A stretch of 20,279 bases of DNA, from contig PAMC01000012.1 in NCBI GenBank assembly GCA_002710785.1, forward strand, positions 43,935 to 64,213, given 5' to 3'. Below the pieces are notes generated by a model, which saw only the letters and a list, made by a program, of their open reading frames with translations, was not told where the DNA came from and did no database searches. Position numbers and translations under genes: made by a program. This document shows positions 6,867 through 13,619 of this stretch, in pieces; positions within the stretch are counted from its first letter, which is position 1, and each line of letters opens with the position of its first letter. The stretch is from a bacterium (lineage in GTDB: Bacteria; Patescibacteriota; Minisyncoccia; Phycocordibacterales; UBA918).

Positions 6867-7741
6867 ACCTGCAACCGATAGAAGCCTTAGGCACTGTTTG
6901 GCATATTGAACTCTTTGAAGAGGTTTCTGATCCGACGGCTCTTCGCCGCTCCATGGTTGACTGGCTGGAAGAGTATGAATCACGGTACAGCCGCTTCCGC
7001 TCTGAGTCATGGCTGTCACAGTTAAACCGTACCGGTGTGTTTAGCAGTCCAGACGAACAATTTGTCGATCTGTTAACTCAGGCTCTTCATTACTACCAAA
7101 GTACCGAAGGGGTGTTTAACATCGCGATTGGTGAGCAGCTCACCAAAAGTGGTTATGACGCCAATTACACGTTCACCGCCACCGCTGAGTTACCACCCAT
7201 CCCACCCCTGCCTGAAATTCTCGAAGTTAGCGCGGAAAAAATTTCATTACAATCCGGCTCACTTGACCTGGGCGGGATTGGCAAAGGTTACGCAATAGAT
7301 GCGCTGGCTGCTTTTCTTAGAGAAGAACACAACTTACAGTATTTTCTAATCAACGGCGGGGGTGATATGTACGTTACCTCCGACAAAGATACACCGGTCA
7401 CCATTTTGCTGGCCCATCCCGACGATAGAAGTCTGGCTATCGGAACGCTAGAGCTTAAGAACGCCGGGTTCGCCGCCTCGTCACCGCGCCTGCGCGCTTG
7501 GCATGATCCTAAAACGGGTAAATTGCACAACCACCTCCTTACCAAACACAACGTAGCTTCGTATGTGGTGGCTCCCACTACCACTGAGGCTGATGTCTGG
7601 GCGACGGTGTCGTGTCTAAATCAGACAATTGAAACCCCTGCAAACATACACCAGTTGTTAATCAGTGAATCCGGGCATGTGATCAAAGACACGTTTATTT
7701 ACTTAGCAGATAACACAAACTATACCTTGTATAAAAAATAA
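6863..7741 (+). CDS. apbE: FAD:protein FMN transferase (ApbE family)
   Basis: A 292-residue ApbE-family enzyme, which cleaves FAD and attaches FMN to Thr or Ser of target proteins. Family marks seen: EYESRYSRFRSESWLSQLN (37-55), SLDLGGIGKGYAID (133-146), FLINGGGDMYV (161-171) and TTTEADVWAT (239-248), the last corresponding to the Mg-binding 'T.ADA.AT' stretch. The usual 'HIIDP.TG' region is altered to AWHDPKTGK (212-220). The length is slightly short for the family. I see no signal peptide or lipobox at the N-terminus, so unlike many exported ApbE proteins this one appears cytoplasmic unless the start is wrong. It overlaps the two-repeat FMN gene by 4 nt and follows the triple-repeat gene, so these are its obvious substrates. 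Confidence 0.88.
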   Translation: MNLQPIEALGTVWHIELFEEVSDPTALRRSMVDWLEEYESRYSRFRSESWLSQLNRTGVFSSPDEQFVDLLTQALHYYQSTEGVFNIAIGEQLTKSGYDANYTFTATAELPPIPPLPEILEVSAEKISLQSGSLDLGGIGKGYAIDALAAFLREEHNLQYFLINGGGDMYVTSDKDTPVTILLAHPDDRSLAIGTLELKNAGFAASSPRLRAWHDPKTGKLHNHLLTKHNVASYVVAPTTTEADVWATVSCLNQTIETPANIHQLLISESGHVIKDTFIYLADNTNYTLYKK

Positions 7742-7742
7742 T

Positions 7743-8945
7743 ATGAAAAGAGACTTCGATATTGCTTACATAATTTTGACAGCGATTACAGCTTCGGCTA
7801 TAACGATGATAGCTGCCTGGTATTTTATATCTGTCGGTGTGTTTACGGTAAACACAGTGACGTCACCAGACTTCACGGAACAGACAGCCCAAAAAACGGA
7901 GCAAAAAACCATCCCTGACGTGGTCGAAACGGCCATTCCTGCCGTAGTATCCATCAGTATCTCAGCCGATGTGCCGGTCTATGAGCAGTACTACGAAAAC
8001 TTCTGGAGTCCGTTTGGCGGCTTTTATGGTGGCGGAGGCAGTTTCCAGATTCCGCGCCAACGACAAGTGGGTACCGAGCGCCAGGAGATTGGCGGCGGGA
8101 CCGGCTTCCTGGTCTCGGCCGATGGCTACATAGTCACCAACAAACACGTGGTTGACCAAGACGGCGTTGACTACACCGCCATTACCAATGACGGCACTGA
8201 GTATGAAGTGTCCGTAGTAGCCAAAGATCCGTCACTTGACGTGGCCATACTCAAAATCGAGGCGGATGAAGACTTCGCTTTCTTAGAGTTTGCGGATGTT
8301 TCAGACATCCGCTTAGGCGAAACGGTCATTGCGATCGGCAATGCTCTGGCTGAGTTCCCCAATAGTGTCTCGGTGGGCGTGGTCTCTGGTCTCTCGCGCG
8401 ACATCGTGGCTGGTGACGGGTTTCGGTTTCGTGAATCACTTGAAGGGGTGATCCAAACCGACGCAGCCATTAATCGCGGAAACTCGGGCGGACCGCTTCT
8501 TAACACCGCAGGAAAAGTCGTAGGGGTTAATGTGGCGGTAGCGGGCGGCGGCGAGAATATCGGTTTTGCTTTGCCGAGTAATGTAGTGGAGTCAGTCTTT
8601 ACGAGTGTGGCCGAGTTCGGAGAGATTGTCCGGCCATTCTTGGGAGTTCGGTATTTGCAGCTGACTGACGAGATCATCGAACGCAACAATCTTGATGTGG
8701 CGTACGGTGTATTGATAATCCGGGGCAAAGAGCGCAGCGACTTAGCCATCATTCCTGGTTCGCCGGCTGATAAAGCTGGCCTCGAGGAGAACGACATTAT
8801 TCTCGAAGTTGAAGGAGAGAAACTTGACGGCTCACGCAGCCTGGCAGCAGTTTTGCGGGAATTTGAGGTCGATCAAACCATAACGCTGAAGATCATGCAC
8901 GACGGAAAAGAACAAGAGATCGAAGTCACGCTGGAAAAGCAATAA
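7743..8945 (+). CDS. HtrA/DegP-type serine protease with one PDZ domain
   Basis: A 400-residue trypsin-like protease of the HtrA/Deg family. An N-terminal membrane anchor (about 9-33) is followed by a Gly/Phe/Tyr-rich linker (85-103), the protease domain (about 113-290) and one PDZ domain (about 297-398). The catalytic triad is intact: H135 in VTNKHVVD, D166 in PSLDVAILK and S248 in NRGNSGGPL. The anchor places the protease outside the cytoplasm, where HtrA proteins degrade or refold damaged envelope proteins. It starts 1 nt after the apbE stop, so it is probably cotranscribed and could provide quality control for the exported flavoproteins. That link is positional only, since HtrA is a general stress protease. 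Confidence 0.92.
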   Translation: MKRDFDIAYIILTAITASAITMIAAWYFISVGVFTVNTVTSPDFTEQTAQKTEQKTIPDVVETAIPAVVSISISADVPVYEQYYENFWSPFGGFYGGGGSFQIPRQRQVGTERQEIGGGTGFLVSADGYIVTNKHVVDQDGVDYTAITNDGTEYEVSVVAKDPSLDVAILKIEADEDFAFLEFADVSDIRLGETVIAIGNALAEFPNSVSVGVVSGLSRDIVAGDGFRFRESLEGVIQTDAAINRGNSGGPLLNTAGKVVGVNVAVAGGGENIGFALPSNVVESVFTSVAEFGEIVRPFLGVRYLQLTDEIIERNNLDVAYGVLIIRGKERSDLAIIPGSPADKAGLEENDIILEVEGEKLDGSRSLAAVLREFEVDQTITLKIMHDGKEQEIEVTLEKQ

Positions 8946-8961
8946 CGAGCGTGCAATAAAA

Positions 8962-9417
8962 ATGGACTGGTTTGTAGTATTTCTAGCGACTAAACTCTAT
9001 CTGGTCGTGGTTGTGGCGGGCCTCCTTGTGTTTTTGTATGGCACACGGGTCGGTCGGAAAAATTTGTTCAGGGTTTCCTTATTGGCACTGCCAACGGCGT
9101 TTATACTTAGCCGTTTGGCAAATTTTCTAGTCGAAAGCCCGCGTCCGTTTGTCGATGGACACATGTCTGCGCTGATAGAACATGCTCCTGATAATGGCTT
9201 TCCGTCCGACCACACTCTCTTGACCGTGACTGTGGGTGCTATCATTTACACCCAAAATAAGTTGGTCGGTAGTATTTTGATTTTGCTCGGTATCTTGGTG
9301 GGAATCGGTCGTGTGCTCTCTGGCGTGCATCACGCTATAGATATCGTGGGGAGTATAACCATTGCTTTTGTGGCAACGTACCTGGCGGTACTTATACTGC
9401 GTCGATGGCAGATTTAA
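8962..9417 (+). CDS. PAP2-family membrane phosphatase
   Basis: A 151-residue membrane protein of the PAP2 superfamily, which includes undecaprenyl-diphosphate and phosphatidylglycerol-phosphate phosphatases. The three phosphatase motifs are visible: ESPRPF (58-63), FPSDHT (80-85, with H84 as the proton donor) and GRVLSGVHHAIDIVG (116-130, with R117, nucleophile H123 and D127). The basic residue normally seven positions before the RP pair is Asn in a direct count, a small deviation. About five membrane segments are predicted. The short length fits a BcrC-like lipid diphosphatase. It follows htrA by 16 nt and its last 26 bases overlap the 3' end of the DUF302 gene on the opposite strand. The substrate is not known. 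Confidence 0.82.
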   Translation: MDWFVVFLATKLYLVVVVAGLLVFLYGTRVGRKNLFRVSLLALPTAFILSRLANFLVESPRPFVDGHMSALIEHAPDNGFPSDHTLLTVTVGAIIYTQNKLVGSILILLGILVGIGRVLSGVHHAIDIVGSITIAFVATYLAVLILRRWQI

Positions 9418-9775
9418 GCTTCTCTTCCACCTGGCTGGCAATATCCTTCAGTTCCTCATTCTCAACCATACTCATCGCCACTACTGGCAGAATGGCTGAA
9501 AGGTGTACCGCTCCATCGGCCTCATACACGATCACATTGCAAGGCAGTAACAAACCAATTTCCTTTTCTGCTTGCAGTGCCTGATGAGCAAAGGGCGGAT
9601 TGCATGCACCGAGGATGGTGTAATTTTCGTACTCGACGTCAAGTTTCTTTTTCATGGTCGCTTTGACGTCAATAGTGGTCAAAACGCCAAATCCCTCTCG
9701 CGCGAGCGACTCAGTTACTTTCTCGATCACTTCCGCAAAAGGAAGGTTTACAGTTTTTGCATATCCGTATTGCAT
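9392..9775 (-). CDS. DUF302 family protein
   Basis: A 127-residue cytoplasmic protein matching DUF302: an N-terminal 'F.EVIEKVTESLAREGFGVLTTID' type region, ENYTILGACNPPFAHQAL in the middle (51-68), then GLLLPCNVIVYE (73-84) and a C-terminal helix. The conserved 'LGACNP..A..AL' and 'LLPCNV.V' segments, each with one Cys, are the family hallmark. No biochemical function is established; members often occur near sulfur, thiol or metal genes. It is the only gene on the - strand in the window. Its 3' end overlaps the 3' end of the PAP2 gene by 26 bases, and its 5' side faces a 154-nt AT-rich spacer shared with the divergent ZIP-like gene, so it must have its own promoter there. I could not place that promoter with confidence. 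Confidence 0.85.
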   Translation of the reverse strand: MQYGYAKTVNLPFAEVIEKVTESLAREGFGVLTTIDVKATMKKKLDVEYENYTILGACNPPFAHQALQAEKEIGLLLPCNVIVYEADGAVHLSAILPVVAMSMVENEELKDIASQVEEKLKSAIDAV

Positions 9776-9917
9776 ATTTTTTGTGTTTATTTACTAAGTT
9801 TAGTCTCTGGTTGGACGTCTCTCTAAACAAACGTCTTTCGAACAAACTTTAGGTATTAAGACTAACAAAAAGTTAAACGACTTAGATTTGTACGTATCCA
9901 CCGCCTAACTTATTTCG

Positions 9918-9926
9918 TGGTATTCT
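9918..9926 (+). promoter_or_regulatory. Possible extended -10 promoter for the ZIP-like gene
   Basis: TGG followed by TATTCT matches an extended -10 element (TGn-TATnnT). A start of transcription at about 9932 would put the GTG at 9930 outside the message and favour the ATG at 9948. No clear -35 box is seen. The rest of the 9776-9929 spacer is AT-rich and contains a small ACTAA/TTAGT palindrome at 9793-9804 with no assigned role. Confidence 0.3.
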
Positions 9927-9947
9927 ACAGTGCATAGAATACTTGTT

Positions 9948-10646
9948 ATGACGATCGCGCTCACTTTCAGTCTGATCATTACTATTTTACTCGGCTTTAT
10001 TCATTTTTGGAATGAAAGATTGGTTCTGATTGGTAAAATCCGTCGGTATGCCATTTCGTTTGTTGCCGGCACAGCAGTCGCATATTCCTTTGTGTTTCTA
10101 TTGCCTGATGTATCCGCTCGCGCGGACCATTTCGGGACCAGTTTGTACGTCATTCTGCTGGCCGGTTTTGTGGTGGTGCATATTTTCGAGAAAGCCTCTT
10201 ACCAACACTACCACGATAATACTGAGCGCTGGCACTTTGCCCACAGTGCAATCCACTTCTGGGTGTTGTTCACATATTACTTAGTGATGGGATCGATCCT
10301 GTACGCAATGGCCCTTCAGGATGTGATAGAGAGTGCGTTGTTTTTTGTTCCGCTGGCTTTTTACGCCGCTATTGGGGTAGTTTCATTTGAGGAAGTACAC
10401 CATGAAGTTCGCTTTAACCTTTTGTTTCGTTGGTTGCTGGCTGGCTCAGCAGTACTGGGCGTATTGCTTTCGGCGCTCACTGCCCTGGGCGAAAACTACA
10501 TTTATCACTTTATCTTTGCCTTTACGGTCGGTGGTTTCTTTTACATTACAATGATTGACCTAATCCCTTCGAGAGACAAAGGAGCACCGATTTTCTTTAT
10601 TTTAGGTTCGGTTGCGTACACCGCTCTCATCCTTTTGGTACTGTAG
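9948..10646 (+). CDS. Divergent ZIP-like membrane protein
   Basis: A membrane protein of 232 residues from the ATG at 9948 (238 if the GTG at 9930 is used), with seven or eight hydrophobic segments. Two regions recall ZIP metal transporters: RRYAISFVAGTAVAYSFVFLLPDV near the N-terminus (compare 'AGALLG..F.HLLPEA') and FTVGGFFYITMIDLIPSRD near the C-terminus (compare 'AGSFIYVAL.DLIPE'). However, the central ZIP metal motifs (HN..DG and HE.P.E) are absent; instead there are HFAHSAIHFW and SFEEVHHEVRF, so metal transport as in the canonical ZIP at 12861-13619 is unproven. A His/Tyr-rich loop (YQHYHDNTERWHFAH) lies between predicted helices. It is transcribed divergently from DUF302. It could be a metal-linked permease or a structural relative; the exact function is not recognised. 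Confidence 0.55.
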   Translation: MTIALTFSLIITILLGFIHFWNERLVLIGKIRRYAISFVAGTAVAYSFVFLLPDVSARADHFGTSLYVILLAGFVVVHIFEKASYQHYHDNTERWHFAHSAIHFWVLFTYYLVMGSILYAMALQDVIESALFFVPLAFYAAIGVVSFEEVHHEVRFNLLFRWLLAGSAVLGVLLSALTALGENYIYHFIFAFTVGGFFYITMIDLIPSRDKGAPIFFILGSVAYTALILLVL

Positions 10647-10717
10647 CAGACAGGGGATAGCTCAAAGAACCCTGCAGAGAAAGACACTAGTTGTGTGGAT
10701 AGAGAGCTTGACGATAA

Positions 10718-10750
10718 TACCCCTTGATGGAGTACCATCCTTAATATAAT
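10718..10750 (+). promoter_or_regulatory. Promoter with an imperfect copper-type (CsoR-like) operator
   Basis: TATAAT at 10745-10750 is a perfect -10 box; TTGATG at 10724-10729 is a possible -35 with a short 15-nt spacer. An inverted repeat TACCCC (10718-10723), 5-nt spacer, GGAGTA (10729-10734) overlaps that -35. It differs by one base from a perfect TACCCC/GGGGTA pair, the same half-site as in the palindrome before csoR at 12302-12320. A second small dyad, GATGG-AGTA-CCATC (10726-10739), overlaps it. Repression of the CcdA-like gene by CsoR is the natural inference. Confidence 0.5.
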
Positions 10751-10791
10751 TGTGCAACCTTTTATTGTGGTTGCTATCTAATAATATTTAC

Positions 10792-11856
10792 ATGAATGAC
10801 ACAGGTAAAAAATGGCTGGTGATGTTGGCCTTCATTCTCTTTTCGGTATTGCTGATCGGAGGATTCTATCTCTTTACTACTCCTGGACAGACGGTTAATC
10901 TAGCTTTCGCTTACGTAGTCGGACTCTCGATGATAGTCCTGCCCTGCACCTTGCCGCTGGCGTTTGTGATTGTGCCACTTGCAATGGGTAAAGGTCCAAA
11001 GAAAGGACTCGGTATGGCGCTTGCTTTTGGTCTGGGACTTTCGATAACATTGTCAATTTACGGACTCTTTATTGGTTTTGTCGGCCAGGCACTCGGACTT
11101 GAGGACGCGGTTGGTAGCGCTGGTACTGTCAGCCGGATTCTCTTCATAATTGGTGGTTTGGCCGCCTTCGTATTCGGCCTTTCTGAACTGAAACTCATTA
11201 AGTTTGAAATGCCCAGCTACAAAGGTTCTTACCCGCGCTTTATTCAGGAACAGGGAGACTATCTAAAGGCGTTCTTTCTCGGGCTCTTTTTGGGCAACGC
11301 CGGCGTTGGTTGCCCCAACCCACTCTTTTACGTACTCCTCGGAGACATTGCGTTGACTGGCAGTATGGTAACTGGCGCCTGGCTTGGCTTTATCCATGGC
11401 GTTGGTCGGGCGACACCGCTCATCTTCCTTGCTATTCTCGGTATTCTCGGTGTGAATGCCGTGAGCAATATTGCCAGCAAAACAGCGTTGGTTACCAAAC
11501 TGACCGGAGCGAGTTTGATCGTACTTGGCGCGTTCATCTTTATTAGCGGAACTTCACACCAGTGGTACGAAGAGAGCTTTGTGCATAAAGGCTGGAACCA
11601 AATGGTTATACTGGTAACTGGTGGAGAAAACAGTCAAATTGCTGAGATTGAAGAGCATGAAGAAGAACCGGGCACTCCAGAGGAACACGGCCACGATGAA
11701 GTGGTTGCAGAGGAAGACGATCATGCCGATAGTCCGGATTACATTCCGGCCCCGTACTCCTGGATAACCCTTTGGATTCTGATTATTGTTCCACTTCTCA
11801 TCTACTGGGTTCGCGAACGCCGAGCCAAGAAAATGACCGAGACGAAAATTAATTAA
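10792..11856 (+). CDS. CcdA/DsbD-type thiol-disulfide membrane transporter with His/Glu-rich loop
   Basis: A 354-residue membrane protein from the ATG at 10792; the frame extends back to a TTG at 10750, but that overlaps the -10 box and cannot be the start. It resembles the cytochrome c biogenesis CcdA/DsbD transmembrane family: two buried cysteines sit next to prolines, C52 in VLPCTLPLA and C174 in GVGCPNPLF, the pair that in CcdA/DsbD passes reducing power across the membrane. About eight membrane segments are visible. Near the C-terminus (about 283-325) is an acidic, His-rich stretch (EEHEEEPGTPEEHGHDE and following) that looks able to bind metal, then a last helix and a basic tail. A thioredoxin-like CxxC protein is encoded 26 nt downstream and could supply electrons. 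The promoter carries a CsoR-like site, pointing to induction by copper. Confidence 0.75.
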   Translation: MNDTGKKWLVMLAFILFSVLLIGGFYLFTTPGQTVNLAFAYVVGLSMIVLPCTLPLAFVIVPLAMGKGPKKGLGMALAFGLGLSITLSIYGLFIGFVGQALGLEDAVGSAGTVSRILFIIGGLAAFVFGLSELKLIKFEMPSYKGSYPRFIQEQGDYLKAFFLGLFLGNAGVGCPNPLFYVLLGDIALTGSMVTGAWLGFIHGVGRATPLIFLAILGILGVNAVSNIASKTALVTKLTGASLIVLGAFIFISGTSHQWYEESFVHKGWNQMVILVTGGENSQIAEIEEHEEEPGTPEEHGHDEVVAEEDDHADSPDYIPAPYSWITLWILIIVPLLIYWVRERRAKKMTETKIN

Positions 11857-11882
11857 CAAACTCTAATACCAAACTAACAAAT

Positions 11883-12140
11883 ATGCACACCATTCAATTC
11901 TTGACCATGGTCGGTTGCCACAACTGCGCGGCTGCCAAGAAGATCTTTGACGAGATCATGCCGGACTATCAGGACAAGATTACCGTCGAAGAAATTGATA
12001 TTACCAGTGAAAAGGGGCAAGAACTGGTTTCTAAGTACAGTATTTTCGCTTCCCCTGGCATTGTCATTGATGATGAGCTTTTCTCTACCGGCGGCGTTGA
12101 CAAGAACAAGCTTGCTGAAAAGTTAGATTCTCTAGCGTAA
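11883..12140 (+). CDS. Small thioredoxin/glutaredoxin-like protein (CHNC)
   Basis: An 85-residue protein with a thioredoxin fold: beta strand IQFLTMV, active site GCHNC at 11-15 (C12 and C15), a following helix, and the cis-proline region FASPGIVID. The length and the missing extra helix fit the small 'thioredoxin family' or glutaredoxin-like proteins. There is no signal peptide, so it acts in the cytoplasm. It lies 26 nt after the CcdA/DsbD-like gene, and such pairs are well known: the cytoplasmic thioredoxin reduces the membrane transporter, which reduces partners outside. CHNC is not the classical CGPC, and the bulky His may tune redox potential or bind metal. The transcript probably ends at the hairpin 40 nt downstream. 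Confidence 0.85.
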   Translation: MHTIQFLTMVGCHNCAAAKKIFDEIMPDYQDKITVEEIDITSEKGQELVSKYSIFASPGIVIDDELFSTGGVDKNKLAEKLDSLA

Positions 12141-12181
12141 CATTTGAGTCTGCTGTTTGTTAGTGATGATTTTATAAAAGG

Positions 12182-12221
12182 AACTAACAGAGCGGTGCCG
12201 CACAGTGGTTCTGTTAGTTTT
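12182..12221 (+). terminator. Hairpin terminator after the thioredoxin gene
   Basis: AACTAACAGA (12182-12191) pairs perfectly over 10 bases with TCTGTTAGTT (12210-12219) across an 18-nt loop and is followed by TTTT (12218-12221, partly in the stem). A run of A lies just upstream, so the structure could also work on the - strand. The T tract is short, but the position 40 nt after the stop codon and before the csoR promoter supports a terminator. Confidence 0.65.
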
Positions 12222-12293
12222 GCATATCCTGTCCCAAATATTTACAGGTTTGGTCTGCCGTCACATACGTTTGTTCGGTTGGGCACAACGTAG

Positions 12294-12322
12294 TTGACTT
12301 ATATACCCCCTAGGGGTATACT
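12294..12322 (+). promoter_or_regulatory. csoR promoter with built-in CsoR operator
   Basis: TTGACT (12294-12299) and TATACT (12317-12322) are separated by exactly 17 nt, a near-ideal sigma-70 promoter. Between and over them lies the palindrome TATACCCC-CTA-GGGGTATA (12302-12320), 8 bp per arm with a 3-nt centre, the C/G-tract operator type recognised by CsoR/RcnR regulators. It covers most of the spacer and four bases of the -10 box, so a bound repressor would block RNA polymerase. Transcription should start near 12329, the ATG of csoR itself. Confidence 0.85.
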
Positions 12323-12328
12323 GTGTCA

Positions 12329-12601
12329 ATGATGAAACCAGAAGTAAAGAAACGGCTCAGTCGACGTTTAAAAATAATTGAGGGACAAGTACGCGGTCTG
12401 CAAAAGATGATCGAGAAAGATAAATACTGCATTGATGTGATCACCCAGTCTTCAGCTATTAGAAACTCGCTCGGCTCATTTGAAGACGTGGTGCTTGAGA
12501 AACATCTCTCTACCTGTACGATCAATCAAATTAAGTCTGATAGATCCAAGAAGGCCATTGAAGAGATTCTTGGCGTTTATAAATTAGCGAAGAAAAAATA
12601 A
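12329..12601 (+). CDS. csoR: Copper-sensing repressor CsoR (DUF156 family)
   Basis: A 90-residue all-helical regulator of the CsoR/RcnR (DUF156) family. The frame reaches back to a GTG at 12323, but that lies directly after the -10 box, so the ATG at 12329 (leaderless) is preferred; the next ATG at 12332 is also possible. Counting from the GTG, the Cu(I) ligands fall at C36, H61 and C65 (in KYCIDVITQ and EKHLSTC), the same spacing and numbers as in the M. tuberculosis protein. The ligand set Cys-His-Cys fits copper; the persulfide sensor CstR lacks the His. Basic residues near the N-terminus (RLSRRLKIIEGQVRG) fit DNA binding. It should repress its own operon, which includes copA, and release DNA when Cu(I) binds. 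It may also act at 10718-10734. Confidence 0.92.
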   Translation: MMKPEVKKRLSRRLKIIEGQVRGLQKMIEKDKYCIDVITQSSAIRNSLGSFEDVVLEKHLSTCTINQIKSDRSKKAIEEILGVYKLAKKK

Positions 12602-12602
12602 T

Positions 12603-12857
12603 ATGAAAACACTACACGCAACCTACCTTGGGTACGCTGGAGCAATTCTCTCAGCCATTATCATGCTCCTTCTTGGCCTACTCGGGAATCTTGGTATTTA
12701 CACCGGCGCTGCTGCCATGATGCAAGAGTGGCATCTCTTCTTCTCACTTTCGGTAGCGGGAATCGTTGGGGGCATGATCGAGTCGGCCATTATCAGCTTT
12801 GTAATACTTTACCTATTTGCGGTTGTATATAACTGGCTCTTGAGTCGTAACCAATAA
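12603..12857 (+). CDS. Two-helix membrane protein, DUF5676-like
   Basis: An 84-residue protein with two membrane helices (about 10-32 and 44-77 with a break) joined by a short loop. The second half, GIVGGMIESAIISFVILYLFAVVYNWL, has the Gly-rich then aromatic layout of DUF5676-type two-helix proteins that are often found beside heavy-metal P-type ATPases. A paralogue lies at 18333-18620, with the shared 'G..IG.IES' core. No function is established; a small accessory or chaperone-like subunit for the metal pump is one idea. It begins 1 nt after the csoR stop, so it belongs to the same copper-responsive operon. The family match is by eye and moderately sure. Confidence 0.6.
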   Translation: MKTLHATYLGYAGAILSAIIMLLLGLLGNLGIYTGAAAMMQEWHLFFSLSVAGIVGGMIESAIISFVILYLFAVVYNWLLSRNQ

Positions 12858-12860
12858 CGT

Positions 12861-13619
12861 ATGTCAATATTACTGTACGCAATTATCGGCAGTGTAGCGG
12901 TGAGTCTCATATCTCTCATCGGGATTTTTACTGTCAAACTTGATCAAGCGAAACTTCGCTACTTCACCTTTTTGTCAATCGGTTTAGCTGGTGGTGCGAT
13001 GTTTGGCAACGCTTTCATACACCTGATACCGGAAGCGATTGAGATACTTGAAGCTAACCTGGCCGCGTTTTTTGTCCTCCTTGGTATTCTCGCGTTCTTT
13101 ATCCTGGAAAAGTTCCTGCATTGGCACCATCACGATCACTTCGACCAGGCTGAGCACGATCATAGTGACATGCACCACAAACCGCTTGGCTACCTTGTCC
13201 TGACTTCAGATGTGCTCCACAACTTTATTGACGGTATCGCCATTGGGGCGGCTTTTCTGATCAGTGTCGAAGCCGGTATTGCTGTCACCATCGCCATCGC
13301 GCTTCATGAAATACCGCAGGAACTTAGCGACTTTGGTTTGCTGATTCACTCGGGATTTAGCCGCGGGCAAGCTCTCCTGACCAACTTTGCTTCTTCACTA
13401 ACAGCTTTGTTAGGTGTACTCGTTGTATTTGCCATCGGTGAGAATGAACTGCTGGTCGCTGGCACCTCAGCGGTGGCGGCCGGTATGTTTGTCTACATTG
13501 CCGGCTCTGACTTAGTGCCACAGCTACATAAAACGTCCAGTCGGTCAGGGTCGGCTACCCAACTCTTCATGATGGTCATTGGCATGACCGCCATGTTTGC
13601 TTTAGTCCTCATTGAGTAA
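12861..13619 (+). CDS. ZIP family metal transporter
   Basis: A 252-residue ZIP transporter with eight membrane segments. The metal motifs are intact: HNFIDGIAIGA (120-130) in helix 4 and HEIPQELSDFG (149-159) in helix 5, giving H120, N121, D124, H149, E150, E154 and D157 at the transport site. The loop between helices 3 and 4 is His-rich (HHHDHFDQAEHDHSDMHH, 89-106), as usual for metal capture or regulation. ZIP proteins normally bring Zn or Fe into the cytoplasm, sometimes bidirectionally. Finding one inside a CsoR-controlled operon next to a Cu+ exporter is notable: zinc uptake may balance copper stress, or it may move a different metal. The gap to the previous gene is 3 nt, and its stop codon shares one base with the next start. 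Confidence 0.92.
   Translation: MSILLYAIIGSVAVSLISLIGIFTVKLDQAKLRYFTFLSIGLAGGAMFGNAFIHLIPEAIEILEANLAAFFVLLGILAFFILEKFLHWHHHDHFDQAEHDHSDMHHKPLGYLVLTSDVLHNFIDGIAIGAAFLISVEAGIAVTIAIALHEIPQELSDFGLLIHSGFSRGQALLTNFASSLTALLGVLVVFAIGENELLVAGTSAVAAGMFVYIAGSDLVPQLHKTSSRSGSATQLFMMVIGMTAMFALVLIE

Noticed and set aside
8171..8797. Long open frame of 208 codons on the - strand
   Set aside because: It lies fully inside the HtrA gene, has a low-complexity Ser/Thr/Arg composition and no family features; it is an antisense shadow of a clear protease.
9572..9826. 84-codon open frame on the + strand opposite DUF302
   Set aside because: The DUF302 frame has clear family motifs; this one has none.
10647..10677. 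Possible terminator with CAGGG/CCCTG arms after the ZIP-like gene
   Set aside because: The stem is only five base pairs with a 14-nt loop and no T tract follows.
10750..10791. TTG start extending the CcdA-like protein by 14 residues
   Set aside because: The TTG overlaps the TATAAT box and would not be in the transcript; the ATG at 10792 gives a normal N-terminal helix.
12323..12328. GTG start for csoR
   Set aside because: It directly follows the -10 box, upstream of the expected transcription start; the ATG at 12329 is more likely, though the GTG numbering matches that of M. tuberculosis CsoR.
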